DNA of 25,402 nucleotides, from assembly GCF_964259225.1 (NCBI RefSeq), contig NZ_CAXVKN010000031.1, one strand, 5' to 3'. This DNA is from Catenibacterium mitsuoka_A. GTDB lineage: Bacteria; Bacillota_I; Bacilli_A; Erysipelotrichales; Coprobacillaceae. Positions 15,809 to 22,823 of the stretch are shown here, one piece after another. Below the pieces are notes generated by a model. That model was not told the origin of the DNA. It saw only the letters and a program-made list of their open reading frames with translations, and did not search any database. A program made the translations under genes and the position numbers. Positions within the stretch are counted from its first letter, which is position 1. Each line of letters starts with the position of its first letter.

Positions 15809-16546
15809 CTAATTATTTTTTATGTCTGCGTAAGTTATAATCTGAATATCGTGATCCTTGATGAACTGTTTGAATGCATCACTCTTAAGTAATTCTAATT
15901 CCTTGATACGATTCATATTGTAACTAGATACGTTCATGAGTCTTTCATCAACTAAAGCAGGATGACAAACAAGTTCTACTGTATCATAGCCCTCTGTTGA
16001 ACAGATTTCTTTGAATGTTTCAAAGCTTACACCATCTTTATAAAATTCACAACGTGCTGGGAAGTAGTTTCCATCCACATATCTTGTTTGTCTGATAGGA
16101 AGGTTATATTCCTTGGCAAGACGCTTGATGACTTCTAATTGTCTATGTTCCATATGGACATAATGATGAGAATCTAGATGTGTAGGAAGATGTCCTGTGT
16201 GTGCGATGAAAGCTTCTATCTGTGCTTTCCATTCTTCATAAACTTCCTCTGGTTCTCCATCTGGGAATCCATCTTCATAAGCACTTGGTCTTAAGAAGTT
16301 CCCCTCTTCATCTGTATAGCTTTTCTTGCCAGGTAATAATGGTTTACCAGCAGTTAAAGTTAAATGAACACCAATTCCTAAATTAGGATATGCCTTTGCC
16401 TTGTCCAGGGCCCATAAAGCATATGGCATATTCATCATGACTGTAGTGGAACTTACAAGTCCCTGCTCGTGAGCAAGTAGGATACCTAGGGAGTTTCCTT
16501 CACACATACCGAAATCATCAGCATTAATAATTAATTTCTTGATCAT
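15809..16546 (-). CDS. YdjC/ChbG-family carbohydrate deacetylase
   Basis: Metal-dependent deacetylase that removes acetyl groups from N-acetylated oligosaccharides such as chitobiose. It has 245 aa from ATG at 16546, with AGGTG 6 nt upstream; a GTG at 16555 sits inside that site. Motifs are the opening LIINADDFGMCEGNSLGI (metal-binding Asp at 10-11), GVHLTLTAGKPLL, and HLDSHHYVHMEHRQ with the metal His pair. The C-terminal CHPALVD segment completes the site. No chitin or chitobiose transport genes are nearby, so the true substrate is open. It is divergent from aroE. Confidence 0.88.
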   Translation of the reverse strand: MIKKLIINADDFGMCEGNSLGILLAHEQGLVSSTTVMMNMPYALWALDKAKAYPNLGIGVHLTLTAGKPLLPGKKSYTDEEGNFLRPSAYEDGFPDGEPEEVYEEWKAQIEAFIAHTGHLPTHLDSHHYVHMEHRQLEVIKRLAKEYNLPIRQTRYVDGNYFPARCEFYKDGVSFETFKEICSTEGYDTVELVCHPALVDERLMNVSSYNMNRIKELELLKSDAFKQFIKDHDIQIITYADIKNN

Positions 16547-16641
16547 ACTTTTCACCTCTAGAATCCATTGTACTAAATATTATAAGAACAGTCACACATA
16601 TCGAGAAAATGATGTATAATACAAGACAAAAGGAGACCGTT
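16547..16641. promoter_or_regulatory. Divergent promoter region between chbG-like gene and aroE
   Basis: A perfect TATAAT occurs at 16615-16620 on the plus strand (for aroE) and another on the minus strand at 16579-16584 (for the deacetylase gene). Neither has a good -35 hexamer at 16-18 bp, so activators or weak promoters are possible. Confidence 0.4.
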
Positions 16642-17499
16642 ATGAAAAATACAATTACTGGATATACAGGTTTATATGGGGTTGTCGCAAATCCTATTAA
16701 ACATTCTTTTTCACCAATGATGCATAATACTGCATTTCAAACATTAGGTATTAATGATGTTTATCTTGCATTTGAAGTGACTAAAGATCAGTTAGATGAT
16801 TATATTACGTCTGTTAAAACATTACCTATTAAGGGATACAATATTTCTATGCCTTATAAACAGGATATGATGAAATATATGGATGAACTCACAACACAGG
16901 CAAGACTTGCAAAGAGTATCAATACGGTAAAGAATGAGAATGGTAAACTCATTGGTCATATTACTGATGGAGAAGGTTTTGTGATGGCCTGCCGTGATAA
17001 AGGATGGGGTATTGCGAAACATAAGATTGTAGTGCTTGGTGCTGGTGGTGCAGCAAGCGCAATTATTATTTCTCTTGCTTTGGCTGGTGCTAAGGAAATT
17101 GTGGTTTATAATCGTTCTGATAAACCATTTATTAAAGAACTTAATGAGAAATTAGATTGCCCTATTACTTTAAAGAAAATTGATCAGGAAAGTATTAAGG
17201 AAGACTTAAAGGATACTTATCTATTAGTCAATACAACAAGTGTTGGTATGGCACCTCATCCTGAAGGATGTATTATTGAGAGTGCTGATATGTTACCTGA
17301 TGGTTTAAAGGTGGCTGATATTATTTATAACCCTAAGGAAACAAAGCTATTAAGTTATGCAAGACAAAGAGGTCTTGATTATATGAATGGAGAACGTATG
17401 ATTGTCTATCAGGGTGCATGTTCTTTTAAGTTCTGGACTGGAAAGGATATGCCTATTCATGAAGTCAAAGTAGCGTTAGGAATGGAGGAAAGCGAATGA
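16642..17499 (+). CDS. aroE: Shikimate dehydrogenase
   Basis: NADP-dependent reduction of 3-dehydroshikimate to shikimate in chorismate and aromatic amino acid synthesis. It has 285 aa from ATG at 16642, with AAAGGAG 6 nt upstream. The frame is open 11 codons earlier, but that is promoter sequence. Substrate-binding SFSPMMHN is at residues 22-29, NISMPYK with the catalytic Lys at 73, ITDGEGF with the catalytic Asp at 109, the Rossmann loop LGAGGAASA at 132-140, and the closing YQGACSFKFWTG. The pattern near Asp109 is ITDG rather than the commoner NTDG. AroE and related quinate/shikimate dehydrogenases are hard to tell apart. It overlaps the next gene by 4 nt (ATGA). Confidence 0.9.
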   Translation: MKNTITGYTGLYGVVANPIKHSFSPMMHNTAFQTLGINDVYLAFEVTKDQLDDYITSVKTLPIKGYNISMPYKQDMMKYMDELTTQARLAKSINTVKNENGKLIGHITDGEGFVMACRDKGWGIAKHKIVVLGAGGAASAIIISLALAGAKEIVVYNRSDKPFIKELNEKLDCPITLKKIDQESIKEDLKDTYLLVNTTSVGMAPHPEGCIIESADMLPDGLKVADIIYNPKETKLLSYARQRGLDYMNGERMIVYQGACSFKFWTGKDMPIHEVKVALGMEESE

Positions 17500-18089
17500 A
17501 AGAGATCATAGTTGCAACAACAAACAAAGGAAAACTTAAAGAGATTTCCGCAATGTTGGAAAAGTTAGGTATTGAAGTAAAGTCTATTAAAGATGTATTA
17601 GGTTATAATCCTGATATTGAAGAAACAGGGACTACTTTTACTGAAAATGCAGTGATTAAAGCTGAAACAGTGATGAATATGATTCATATGCCTACTCTTG
17701 CGGATGATTCTGGTTTAGAAGTAGATGCATTAGATAAACAGCCTGGTATTTATTCTTCTCGTTTTATGGGTGAAGATACAAGTTATGATATTAAGAATCA
17801 GTGGATTATTGATGCCGTTAAAGATAAAGAAGATAAGACAGCACGTTTCGTATGTGCGATGGCTTTGGCTATTCCTGATGAAGAAACAAAGACTTTCCTA
17901 GGTACTTTTGAAGGAAAAATCAATGATTGTATTGATGGTGAAAATGGCTTTGGTTATGATCCTATTTTCTATTATCCACCATTAAAGAAGACTTCTGCAG
18001 TGATGACTATGGAAGAAAAGAATAAAGTCTCTCATCGTGCAAAGGCATTAAAGGCTTTATATGATTATTTAGAGGAGGAACATAAATAA
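17496..18089 (+). CDS. rdgB: XTP/dITP pyrophosphatase (RdgB/HAM1 family)
   Basis: House-cleaning enzyme that hydrolyses non-canonical purine nucleotides (XTP, dITP, ITP) to monophosphates and pyrophosphate. It has 197 aa, the normal length. It opens IIVATTNKGKLKEI, with EETGTTFTENA, the metal and base-contact segment PTLADDSGLEVDAL, ENGFGYDPIFYYP and the late SHRAKALKAL. The start overlaps the aroE stop by 4 nt and its own stop overlaps trmL by 1 nt, so the three are probably translated as a coupled set. It is a common neighbour of unrelated housekeeping genes and no functional link to aroE is implied. Confidence 0.94.
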   Translation: MKEIIVATTNKGKLKEISAMLEKLGIEVKSIKDVLGYNPDIEETGTTFTENAVIKAETVMNMIHMPTLADDSGLEVDALDKQPGIYSSRFMGEDTSYDIKNQWIIDAVKDKEDKTARFVCAMALAIPDEETKTFLGTFEGKINDCIDGENGFGYDPIFYYPPLKKTSAVMTMEEKNKVSHRAKALKALYDYLEEEHK

Positions 18090-18601
18090 TGAATCATGTT
18101 GTATTAGTACATCCTGCGATTCCACAAAATACAGGTAATATTATGAGAACATGTGCAGCGACACATACACCTTTACATATTATTAAACCTACAGGATTTA
18201 AGTTAAATGATCCAAGAATGAAAAGAGCGGTTATGGATTATTTTGATCACCTCACTTTTAAGGTTTATGAAAACTTTGAAGAGTTTGAAAAAGAGAATCC
18301 TGGTATTTATCATTTCTTTACACGTTATTCTAAAAAAGTATATAGTGAAGATGATTTTAAACAGGAAGGCGAACATTATCTTTTCTTTGGTCATGAACAT
18401 GATGGTATTCCTCATGATATCTTAAAGAAGTATATTGATGATTGTGTACGTATTCCTATGTATGGAGATTCACGTAGTTTGAACTTATCTAATACTGTAG
18501 CCATTGGTGTTTATGAAGCATTAAGACAGCAGGGTTATCCTGATTTATCTACAGTAGAAGTTCAAAAGGGAGAAGACTTCTTATACAATGAAGAAATTTA
18601 A
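18089..18601 (+). CDS. trmL: tRNA (cytidine/uridine-34-2'-O)-methyltransferase TrmL
   Basis: SPOUT-class methyltransferase that 2'-O-methylates the wobble base of tRNA-Leu isoacceptors. It has 170 aa, typical of the family. It has the N-terminal HPAIPQNTGNIMRTCA, the middle FFGHEHDGIP (usually G(H/S)ExxGLP) and RIPMYGDSRSLNLSNTVAIG forming the S-adenosylmethionine-binding trefoil knot. The ribosome binding site GAGGAGG lies in the end of rdgB and the start overlaps that stop (TAATG). The 3' end overlaps the following membrane protein gene by 14 nt. Confidence 0.94.
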   Translation: MNHVVLVHPAIPQNTGNIMRTCAATHTPLHIIKPTGFKLNDPRMKRAVMDYFDHLTFKVYENFEEFEKENPGIYHFFTRYSKKVYSEDDFKQEGEHYLFFGHEHDGIPHDILKKYIDDCVRIPMYGDSRSLNLSNTVAIGVYEALRQQGYPDLSTVEVQKGEDFLYNEEI

Positions 18602-19217
18602 AGGTATTCTTTTAACTATATGTTTGACTTTTTTGATTATTGATTGTGCTATTTTATTAGTGACTTTTGTCCCTGTACTCTATCCTTCTTCATTAATAGC
18701 CTCTAATATTGGGGTAAGTGAAAAGATAGTAAGAGAAAGCTATATGACGATTATCCACTATTTAAGTCTATTCTCACATAAAGCACTTTCTACTCCTGCA
18801 TTTCCTATGACTAAAAATACAGCTTTTCATTTTTATGAAGTAAAAGTATTAATGAATCGTTTAGAAGTGATTGGGTTAGTGGTACTGATTGGAACTATTT
18901 ATCTCATCTATTCTACAGTCAAAGAGAATGATTATAGACCATTTAAGTGGGCAGGATTCACTACTTTAGGACTCGTATTTATTGTAGGTGGAACAGCCTA
19001 TGTTGATTTTGACGGGGCATTCACAATGATGCATCATATCCTTTTCAACAATAACTACTGGCTGATCAATCCTGATATTGATCCTATTATCAATATCTTT
19101 CCAGAAAGTTATTTTGTGACATTAGGAATTGCCTTATTTAGTTTGATTGGAATAGGTGTTCTTATTAATTTAGGTATATATTTCAAACATATTAATTGCA
19201 TTAATACAAATAAATGA
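18588..19217 (+). CDS. DUF1461 / TIGR01906-family integral membrane protein
   Basis: Conserved membrane protein of unknown function, 209 aa, recognised by its family landmarks: a TM helix at about residues 7-30, then a long extracytoplasmic segment with SYMTIIHYLSLFS, FPMTKNTAFHFYEVKVLMN and (late) NPDIDPIINIFPESYF. Three more helices are predicted at about 92-110, 123-143 and 178-200. The start ATG lies inside the trmL reading frame (14-nt overlap). The nearest GGGAG is about 15 nt upstream, so translation probably relies on termination-reinitiation. It ends the aroE-rdgB-trmL cluster. No function is proposed. Confidence 0.78.
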   Translation: MKKFKGILLTICLTFLIIDCAILLVTFVPVLYPSSLIASNIGVSEKIVRESYMTIIHYLSLFSHKALSTPAFPMTKNTAFHFYEVKVLMNRLEVIGLVVLIGTIYLIYSTVKENDYRPFKWAGFTTLGLVFIVGGTAYVDFDGAFTMMHHILFNNNYWLINPDIDPIINIFPESYFVTLGIALFSLIGIGVLINLGIYFKHINCINTNK

Positions 19218-19224
19218 GTATAAT
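19196..19224 (+). promoter_or_regulatory. Promoter of fchA-folD
   Basis: TTGCAT (19196-19201) and a perfect TATAAT (19219-19224) are separated by exactly 17 bp. It overlaps the end of the DUF1461 gene. The predicted start of transcription (~19231) lies about 5 nt before the hairpin at 19236. Confidence 0.8.
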
Positions 19225-19235
19225 TTATGAAAAAT

Positions 19236-19259
19236 AGACACGAGGTTCTCGTGTCTTTT
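19236..19259 (+). terminator. Hairpin between DUF1461 gene and fchA
   Basis: AGACACGAG (19236-19244) pairs perfectly with CTCGTGTCT (19248-19256) around GTT and is followed by only four T residues in all. It can terminate transcripts from the aroE cluster. Because the fchA promoter lies upstream of it, it would also sit at the 5' end of the fchA mRNA. Confidence 0.75.
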
Positions 19260-19277
19260 CATATGAAGGAGTTAAAA

Positions 19278-19910
19278 ATGAAAGAAATGATTAAAGACTT
19301 CTTAGATGAGTTATCTTCATCTTCACCGACTCCTGGTGGTGGAGGTGCTTCAGGACTAGTGGGCGCTATTGGATGTGCTTTAGGACTCATGGTAGGTAAC
19401 TTAACTGTAGGTAAGAAGAAATATAAAGATGTAGAAGATGAAATAAGAGAAATCATAGAGAAGTTAGAAGACTTAAAGAAGAAACTTGTCACTTCTGTAG
19501 ATGATGATGCAGAAAACTTTAAGCCTCTTGCAGAGGCTTATAGACTTCCTAAGAATACTGAGGAAGAAAAGAAACATAAAGAGTTTGTGATGGAGTCATG
19601 TTTATTGGATGCATCTCTTGTGCCATTACAGATCATGGATTTAAGTTATCAGTCTTTAAAGTTATTTTCTACTTTAAATGAGAAAGGTTCAGTGATGGCA
19701 ATCAGTGATGTAGGTGTTGGTGTACAATGTCTACGTAGTGCGTTGACTGGTTCTATTATGAATGTCTATATTAATACGAAGTCTATGAAGAATAGAGAAA
19801 TGGCTGAGAAGATGAATAAACGTGCTGAGAAGCTATTAGTTGAAGGGCAACTGCTTGCAGATGGAATAACTAATAGTGTTATTAAAAAGTTAGGAGGAAC
19901 ATCATGTTAG
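19278..19910 (+). CDS. fchA: FchA / formiminotransferase-cyclodeaminase-family protein, probable methenyl-THF cyclohydrolase
   Basis: Cytoplasmic folate enzyme of the FTCD C-terminal family (PF04961), 210 aa. Members either deaminate formimidoyl-THF or hydrolyse methenyl-THF to 10-formyl-THF. Start ATG at 19278 has AAGGAG 6 nt upstream; earlier in-frame ATGs at 19227 and 19263 have no site or lie in the hairpin. Landmarks are SPTPGGGGASGLVGAIGCAL (residues 16-35), the conserved acidic VDDDAENF, LPKNTEEEK, SVMAISDVGVGVQ and NVYINTKSM. There is no formiminotransferase domain and no histidine-degradation gene nearby. It overlaps folD by 7 nt, and that FolD lacks cyclohydrolase residues, so a methenyl-THF cyclohydrolase role is the favoured inference. 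Confidence 0.85.
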   Translation: MKEMIKDFLDELSSSSPTPGGGGASGLVGAIGCALGLMVGNLTVGKKKYKDVEDEIREIIEKLEDLKKKLVTSVDDDAENFKPLAEAYRLPKNTEEEKKHKEFVMESCLLDASLVPLQIMDLSYQSLKLFSTLNEKGSVMAISDVGVGVQCLRSALTGSIMNVYINTKSMKNREMAEKMNKRAEKLLVEGQLLADGITNSVIKKLGGTSC

Positions 19911-20737
19911 AGTTAAGAGGAAAAAAGGTTTCTGATGGGATTAAAGAATATGTATCAAAAGAGTTAGAAACATTATCTTTTGTACCTAAGCTTGCGATTG
20001 TGAGAGTGGGTGAAAACCCTGATGATATGAGTTATGAGCGTGGTGCAACTAAGAAATTAAAATCGTTTGGTTTAGATGTGGCTTCTTATGTTTTCCCACA
20101 GGATATCAGTGATGAAGACTTCAAGAAAGCTTTTAAAGATATTAATGAAGATGATGAAGTGACAGGAATTTTATTATTAAGACCACTTCCTCGTACTATT
20201 AATGAAAAAGATATTGAAAATATGATTGATCCTAAAAAGGATTTAGATGGTATTTCTCCTATTAATATTGCGAAGGTGTTTGCAGGAGATACAACTGGAT
20301 TTTCTCCATGTACTGCAGAAGCAGTTATTGAAGTATTAAAGGCATATGATATTGAGTTAACCGGTAAAAGAGTGACAGTCGTAGGAAGAAGTATGGTTGT
20401 AGGTAAACCTGTGTCCATGCTGCTTCTTAAAGAGAATGCGACAGTAACTATGACTCATACAAGAACTGTTGATTTAAAGAAGACATGTTCTGATGCAGAA
20501 ATTGTGATTGCAGCTGCAGGACGTGCAAAGATGTTAAATAGTGATTATTGTGGACAGGATGCCGTGATGATTGATGTAGGAATCAATGTGGATGAGAATG
20601 GTAAGCTATGTGGTGATGTAGACTATGCGACTCTTGATGGCAAAGCCTCTGCCGCTACCCCTGTTCCTGGTGGTGTTGGTACTGTCACAACCGCAGTACT
20701 TGCAAAACATTTAATCCAGGCAGCTAAAATGCGTTAA
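19904..20737 (+). CDS. folD: Methylenetetrahydrofolate dehydrogenase FolD, cyclohydrolase site altered
   Basis: FolD normally oxidises 5,10-methylene-THF to methenyl-THF and then hydrolyses it to 10-formyl-THF. This copy has full length (277 aa), AGGAGG 6 nt before the ATG, and intact dehydrogenase features: GENP (residues 36-39), PKKDLDGISP (110-119), the Rossmann segment GRSMVVGKP, MIDVGIN and TPVPGGVGTVT. In the catalytic helix the pattern YxxxK of the family reads Y44-E-R-G-A48, so the essential Lys is Ala. In GILVQLPLP the Gln that supports that Lys is Leu92 (GILLLRPLP); Asp115 is kept. A dehydrogenase without cyclohydrolase activity is inferred, with FchA, encoded by the overlapping upstream gene, supplying the second step. 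Confidence 0.92.
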   Translation: MLELRGKKVSDGIKEYVSKELETLSFVPKLAIVRVGENPDDMSYERGATKKLKSFGLDVASYVFPQDISDEDFKKAFKDINEDDEVTGILLLRPLPRTINEKDIENMIDPKKDLDGISPINIAKVFAGDTTGFSPCTAEAVIEVLKAYDIELTGKRVTVVGRSMVVGKPVSMLLLKENATVTMTHTRTVDLKKTCSDAEIVIAAAGRAKMLNSDYCGQDAVMIDVGINVDENGKLCGDVDYATLDGKASAATPVPGGVGTVTTAVLAKHLIQAAKMR

Positions 20738-20759
20738 AGACCTCTTTCGAGGTCTTTTT
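20736..20759 (+). terminator. Terminator of fchA-folD
   Basis: AAAGACCTC (20736-20744) and GAGGTCTTT (20749-20757) form a perfect 9-bp stem around TTTC, with a T-run. The stem starts within the folD stop codon. It could weakly serve the convergent small gene too. Confidence 0.92.
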
Positions 20760-20760
20760 A

Positions 20761-20949
20761 TTATGGTCTTCTCCATTTTCTATAACTCCAATATCCTTTC
20801 ACAATTGAAAGCGCAAATAATACAGCCGCCACAATAATCAATATCTCTGATGCTTTTGTATGAATATAGATGATCATTGTGACTAGCAAAAAAACTGATA
20901 ATACGATTGCATAGATGAAATCTAACAGATAGAGTATCTTTCCTTTCAT
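20761..20949 (-). CDS. Small membrane protein, unknown function
   Basis: 62 aa from ATG at 20949, which has AAGGAGGGG 7 nt upstream, a strong sign that it is translated. The frame extends 9 codons more (ATG at 20976), but those lie over the ribosome binding site. Two hydrophobic segments are visible (about residues 7-28 and 33-50), followed by a basic, aromatic tail ending YRKWRRP, giving a two-helix hairpin with both ends probably inside. It lies between the rubrerythrin and folD terminators and so is apparently monocistronic. No family was recognised. Confidence 0.65.
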   Translation of the reverse strand: MKGKILYLLDFIYAIVLSVFLLVTMIIYIHTKASEILIIVAAVLFALSIVKGYWSYRKWRRP

Positions 20950-20991
20950 ATCGTATCCCCTCCTTGTTATTATCATAGCACTCTAAGCAAG

Positions 20992-21016
20992 AAAAAAGAC
21001 AGCTTTCGCTGTCTTT
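20992..21016 (-). terminator. Terminator of perR-rbr
   Basis: AAAGACAGC (20995-21003) and GCTGTCTTT (21008-21016) form a perfect 9-bp stem with a 4-nt loop, followed on the minus strand by a run of T (complement of 20992-20997). It lies 14 nt past the rubrerythrin stop. Confidence 0.93.
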
Positions 21017-21029
21017 GCACACAATTATA

Positions 21030-21614
21030 TTAATCAAAGAATTTGTATTCTTCAAAGTAAGCCTGTGGATGGTTACAAGCTGGACATACTGTAGGAGCTT
21101 CTAAAGATTCTACGACAAATCCACAGTTGTTACATTTCCATAGTACTTTATGATCTTTCTTGAATACTGTGCCGTCTTCAATCTGTTTAGCAAGTTTTAA
21201 ATATCTTTCTTCATGCATCTTTTCAGCCATCGCAATTGCTCTTAAGATAGCTGCGATTTCAGGTAATCCTTCTTCTTCAGCTTTCTTAGCGAATTCTGGA
21301 TACATATGTGTCCATTCTTCATTTTCACCAGCAGCTGCAGCTTTTAAGTTTTCTACAGTTGTACCCATTAATACTGGGAATTCACCTGCAACAGGTAATG
21401 TTTCGCCCTGAGCAGCAGTGTTCATAAGCTTCATTAAACGTTTCGCATGTTCTTTTTCCTGGTTAGCAGTTTCTTCAAAGATTTTAGACACTTCTACATA
21501 ACCTTCTTTTTTCGCAATACTAGACCAGAAAGTATAACGATTTCTTGCTTGTGATTCACCTGCAAATGCAGCCATTAAATTTTTTAATGTTTCAGTTCCT
21601 TTTAAATTAGACAT
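21030..21614 (-). CDS. rbr: Rubrerythrin
   Basis: Non-haem di-iron peroxidase that reduces hydrogen peroxide in anaerobes. It has 194 aa. The N-terminal ferritin-like four-helix domain carries the iron ligands in the AAFAGESQARNRY (Glu20) and ETANQEKEHAKRL (Glu53, His56) segments, with a second pair in the AEKMHEERYLKLA helix. The C-terminal rubredoxin domain has two CxxC knuckles, WKCNNCG and VCPACN, for an Fe(SCys)4 centre. Start ATG has GGAGG 9 nt upstream and overlaps the perR stop by 8 nt. Cotranscription with its likely peroxide sensor suggests induction by peroxide. Confidence 0.95.
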   Translation of the reverse strand: MSNLKGTETLKNLMAAFAGESQARNRYTFWSSIAKKEGYVEVSKIFEETANQEKEHAKRLMKLMNTAAQGETLPVAGEFPVLMGTTVENLKAAAAGENEEWTHMYPEFAKKAEEEGLPEIAAILRAIAMAEKMHEERYLKLAKQIEDGTVFKKDHKVLWKCNNCGFVVESLEAPTVCPACNHPQAYFEEYKFFD

Positions 21615-22026
21615 CTTCTTTATCCTCCTTCATATTCTTACAATCATTACAGATTCCTTGAAATAACATATCAACATGTGTGAGGTGTACTTGATCTAGT
21701 TCTTCTATATCATGAACAAGTTCATCAAATGCACCATGTGGAATATGTATATCCACAATCTTTCCACATTTTGAACATACCATATGATGATGTGGTGTCA
21801 CATTACCATCGTAATGTACAGTCACACCATCAATATTTAATTTTCTGATATACCCATTTTCGACTAAAACATTCAGATTACGATAAACAGTACCTAGTGA
21901 TATATCCGGAATGATTCTTCTTACATGAGAATAAATAACTTCTGCTGTAGGATGCGTATGATCATTCACAAGCATATCATATATCGTATCTCGCTGCTTA
22001 GATCTTCTAAGTTTTGTCTCCGCCAT
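21607..22026 (-). CDS. perR: Fur-family peroxide-responsive repressor PerR
   Basis: Metal-dependent repressor, 139 aa. An N-terminal winged helix (LRRSKQRDTIYDMLV to GTVYRNLNVL) precedes the metal-binding dimerisation domain. Structural zinc cysteines are at 84, 87, 126 and 129. The regulatory-site residues match Bacillus subtilis PerR with a constant offset of 12: His25, Asp73, His79, His81 and Asp92 correspond to H37, D85, H91, H93 and D104. Asp at the last position is the PerR-type residue that allows iron-catalysed histidine oxidation, whereas Fur and Zur usually carry Glu. It is the first gene of perR-rbr, with a Per-box-like palindrome over its promoter, so autoregulation is likely. Confidence 0.9.
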   Translation of the reverse strand: MAETKLRRSKQRDTIYDMLVNDHTHPTAEVIYSHVRRIIPDISLGTVYRNLNVLVENGYIRKLNIDGVTVHYDGNVTPHHHMVCSKCGKIVDIHIPHGAFDELVHDIEELDQVHLTHVDMLFQGICNDCKNMKEDKEDV

Positions 22027-22043
22027 ATGTCCTCCTCTCCTAA

Positions 22044-22060
22044 TCAGTAATGATTACTAA
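22044..22060. promoter_or_regulatory. Per-box-like operator of perR-rbr
   Basis: A 17-bp palindrome, 8-1-8 with one mismatched pair (TCAGTAAT g ATTACTAA), resembles the PerR consensus TTATAATnATTATAA in layout. It lies between the -10 element and the perR ribosome binding site. A second perfect 14-bp palindrome (TACTAATATTAGTA, 22055-22068) overlaps it. Confidence 0.7.
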
Positions 22061-22064
22061 TATT

Positions 22065-22092
22065 AGTATACTATTTACTACTAAGAATGCAA
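22065..22092 (-). promoter_or_regulatory. Promoter of perR-rbr
   Basis: On the minus strand TTGCAT (22087-22092) and TATACT (22065-22070) are separated by 16 bp. The operator palindromes overlap its -10 and start site. Confidence 0.7.
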
Positions 22093-22102
22093 GCCAGATG
22101 CA

Positions 22103-22708
22103 TTATTTTGACAAAATTGTATGTATAAGTGTATAGAAATCATTGGTTGCATAAACAAGAGGATCAATTACATACACAGGAACAGAGACAATGGACTCTA
22201 TATCCCCTTTTAAATGCATGACTGAAGGGGATAAATAAAGTGCATCATAGTCTCCTTCTACTTCTTCTAATGAAGAAAGACTCACTGATTCTACTTCTAG
22301 ATTAGATTTTTCTATTGTCAGACTTTCTTTCATTAAACCAATTAAATAACTAGAAGAAAAACCATCCTGGTCTACAATCCCTACTTTCACATGTTTAGGG
22401 TCTGCATCCCTTAAAAAGACAACCATAAAATCTCTATAATAAGATAAGAACTGGGATAAGCTCTTTAAAGTATAATGGAGATAGAAATAAATTTCTTTTC
22501 CTTCTTCATCTGTGATTTGTTCCTCTATTATGCCATTATGCCAGACAGTTAAAAAAGCAACACGATTCTTTAAATAAAAACGTACAGTATGATAGTGTTT
22601 AGTGTCTTCAATAATATCACATCTGATATTTTTCATATTCTTTCTTGTATAGTAATAAGACCATTTAAAAACAATCATTAAATAGGTCTTTTGATAAAAT
22701 TCATCCAT
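22103..22708 (-). CDS. Conserved-looking protein of unknown function
   Basis: 201 aa from ATG at 22708, preceded by AGGTGAGGG. No family was recognised. It has no signal peptide or clear membrane helix. The N-terminal half (to about residue 105) is rich in aromatic and basic residues (YYYTRKNMKN, HYHTVRFYLKNRVAFLTVWH). The C-terminal half (from about 107) has an alternating strand/helix pattern (VKVGIVDQDGFSSSYLIGL, then YDALYLSPSV and VPVYVIDPLVY), like a small Rossmann-type or PTS-IIB-like fold, with a stray Asp-rich turn but no catalytic Cys. The layout would suit a regulator with a sensing domain, but no DNA-binding helix-turn-helix is visible. It is divergent from the phosphatase gene at 22824. 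Confidence 0.7.
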   Translation of the reverse strand: MDEFYQKTYLMIVFKWSYYYTRKNMKNIRCDIIEDTKHYHTVRFYLKNRVAFLTVWHNGIIEEQITDEEGKEIYFYLHYTLKSLSQFLSYYRDFMVVFLRDADPKHVKVGIVDQDGFSSSYLIGLMKESLTIEKSNLEVESVSLSSLEEVEGDYDALYLSPSVMHLKGDIESIVSVPVYVIDPLVYATNDFYTLIHTILSK

Positions 22709-22770
22709 ATCCCTCACCTATAATAATCATATCATAATTCAACTATTTTTTTTGATGATTATGTTCTGTT

Positions 22771-22798
22771 TTGCATTCCTTTTTGGGTATGATAAAAT
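22771..22798 (+). promoter_or_regulatory. Promoter of the phosphatase gene
   Basis: TTGCAT (22771-22776) and TAAAAT (22793-22798) are separated by 16 bp and lie 26 nt before the GTG start. TTGCAT is also the -35 of the fchA and perR promoters in this window. Confidence 0.6.
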
Positions 22799-22823
22799 GT
22801 ATTTGAGAGGCAGGTGAGTATTA

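Noticed and set aside
17461..19217. Possible functional operon logic linking aroE, rdgB, trmL and the DUF1461 gene.
   Set aside because: The genes overlap and are surely cotranscribed, but they belong to unrelated pathways; no shared function is supported beyond genome compaction.
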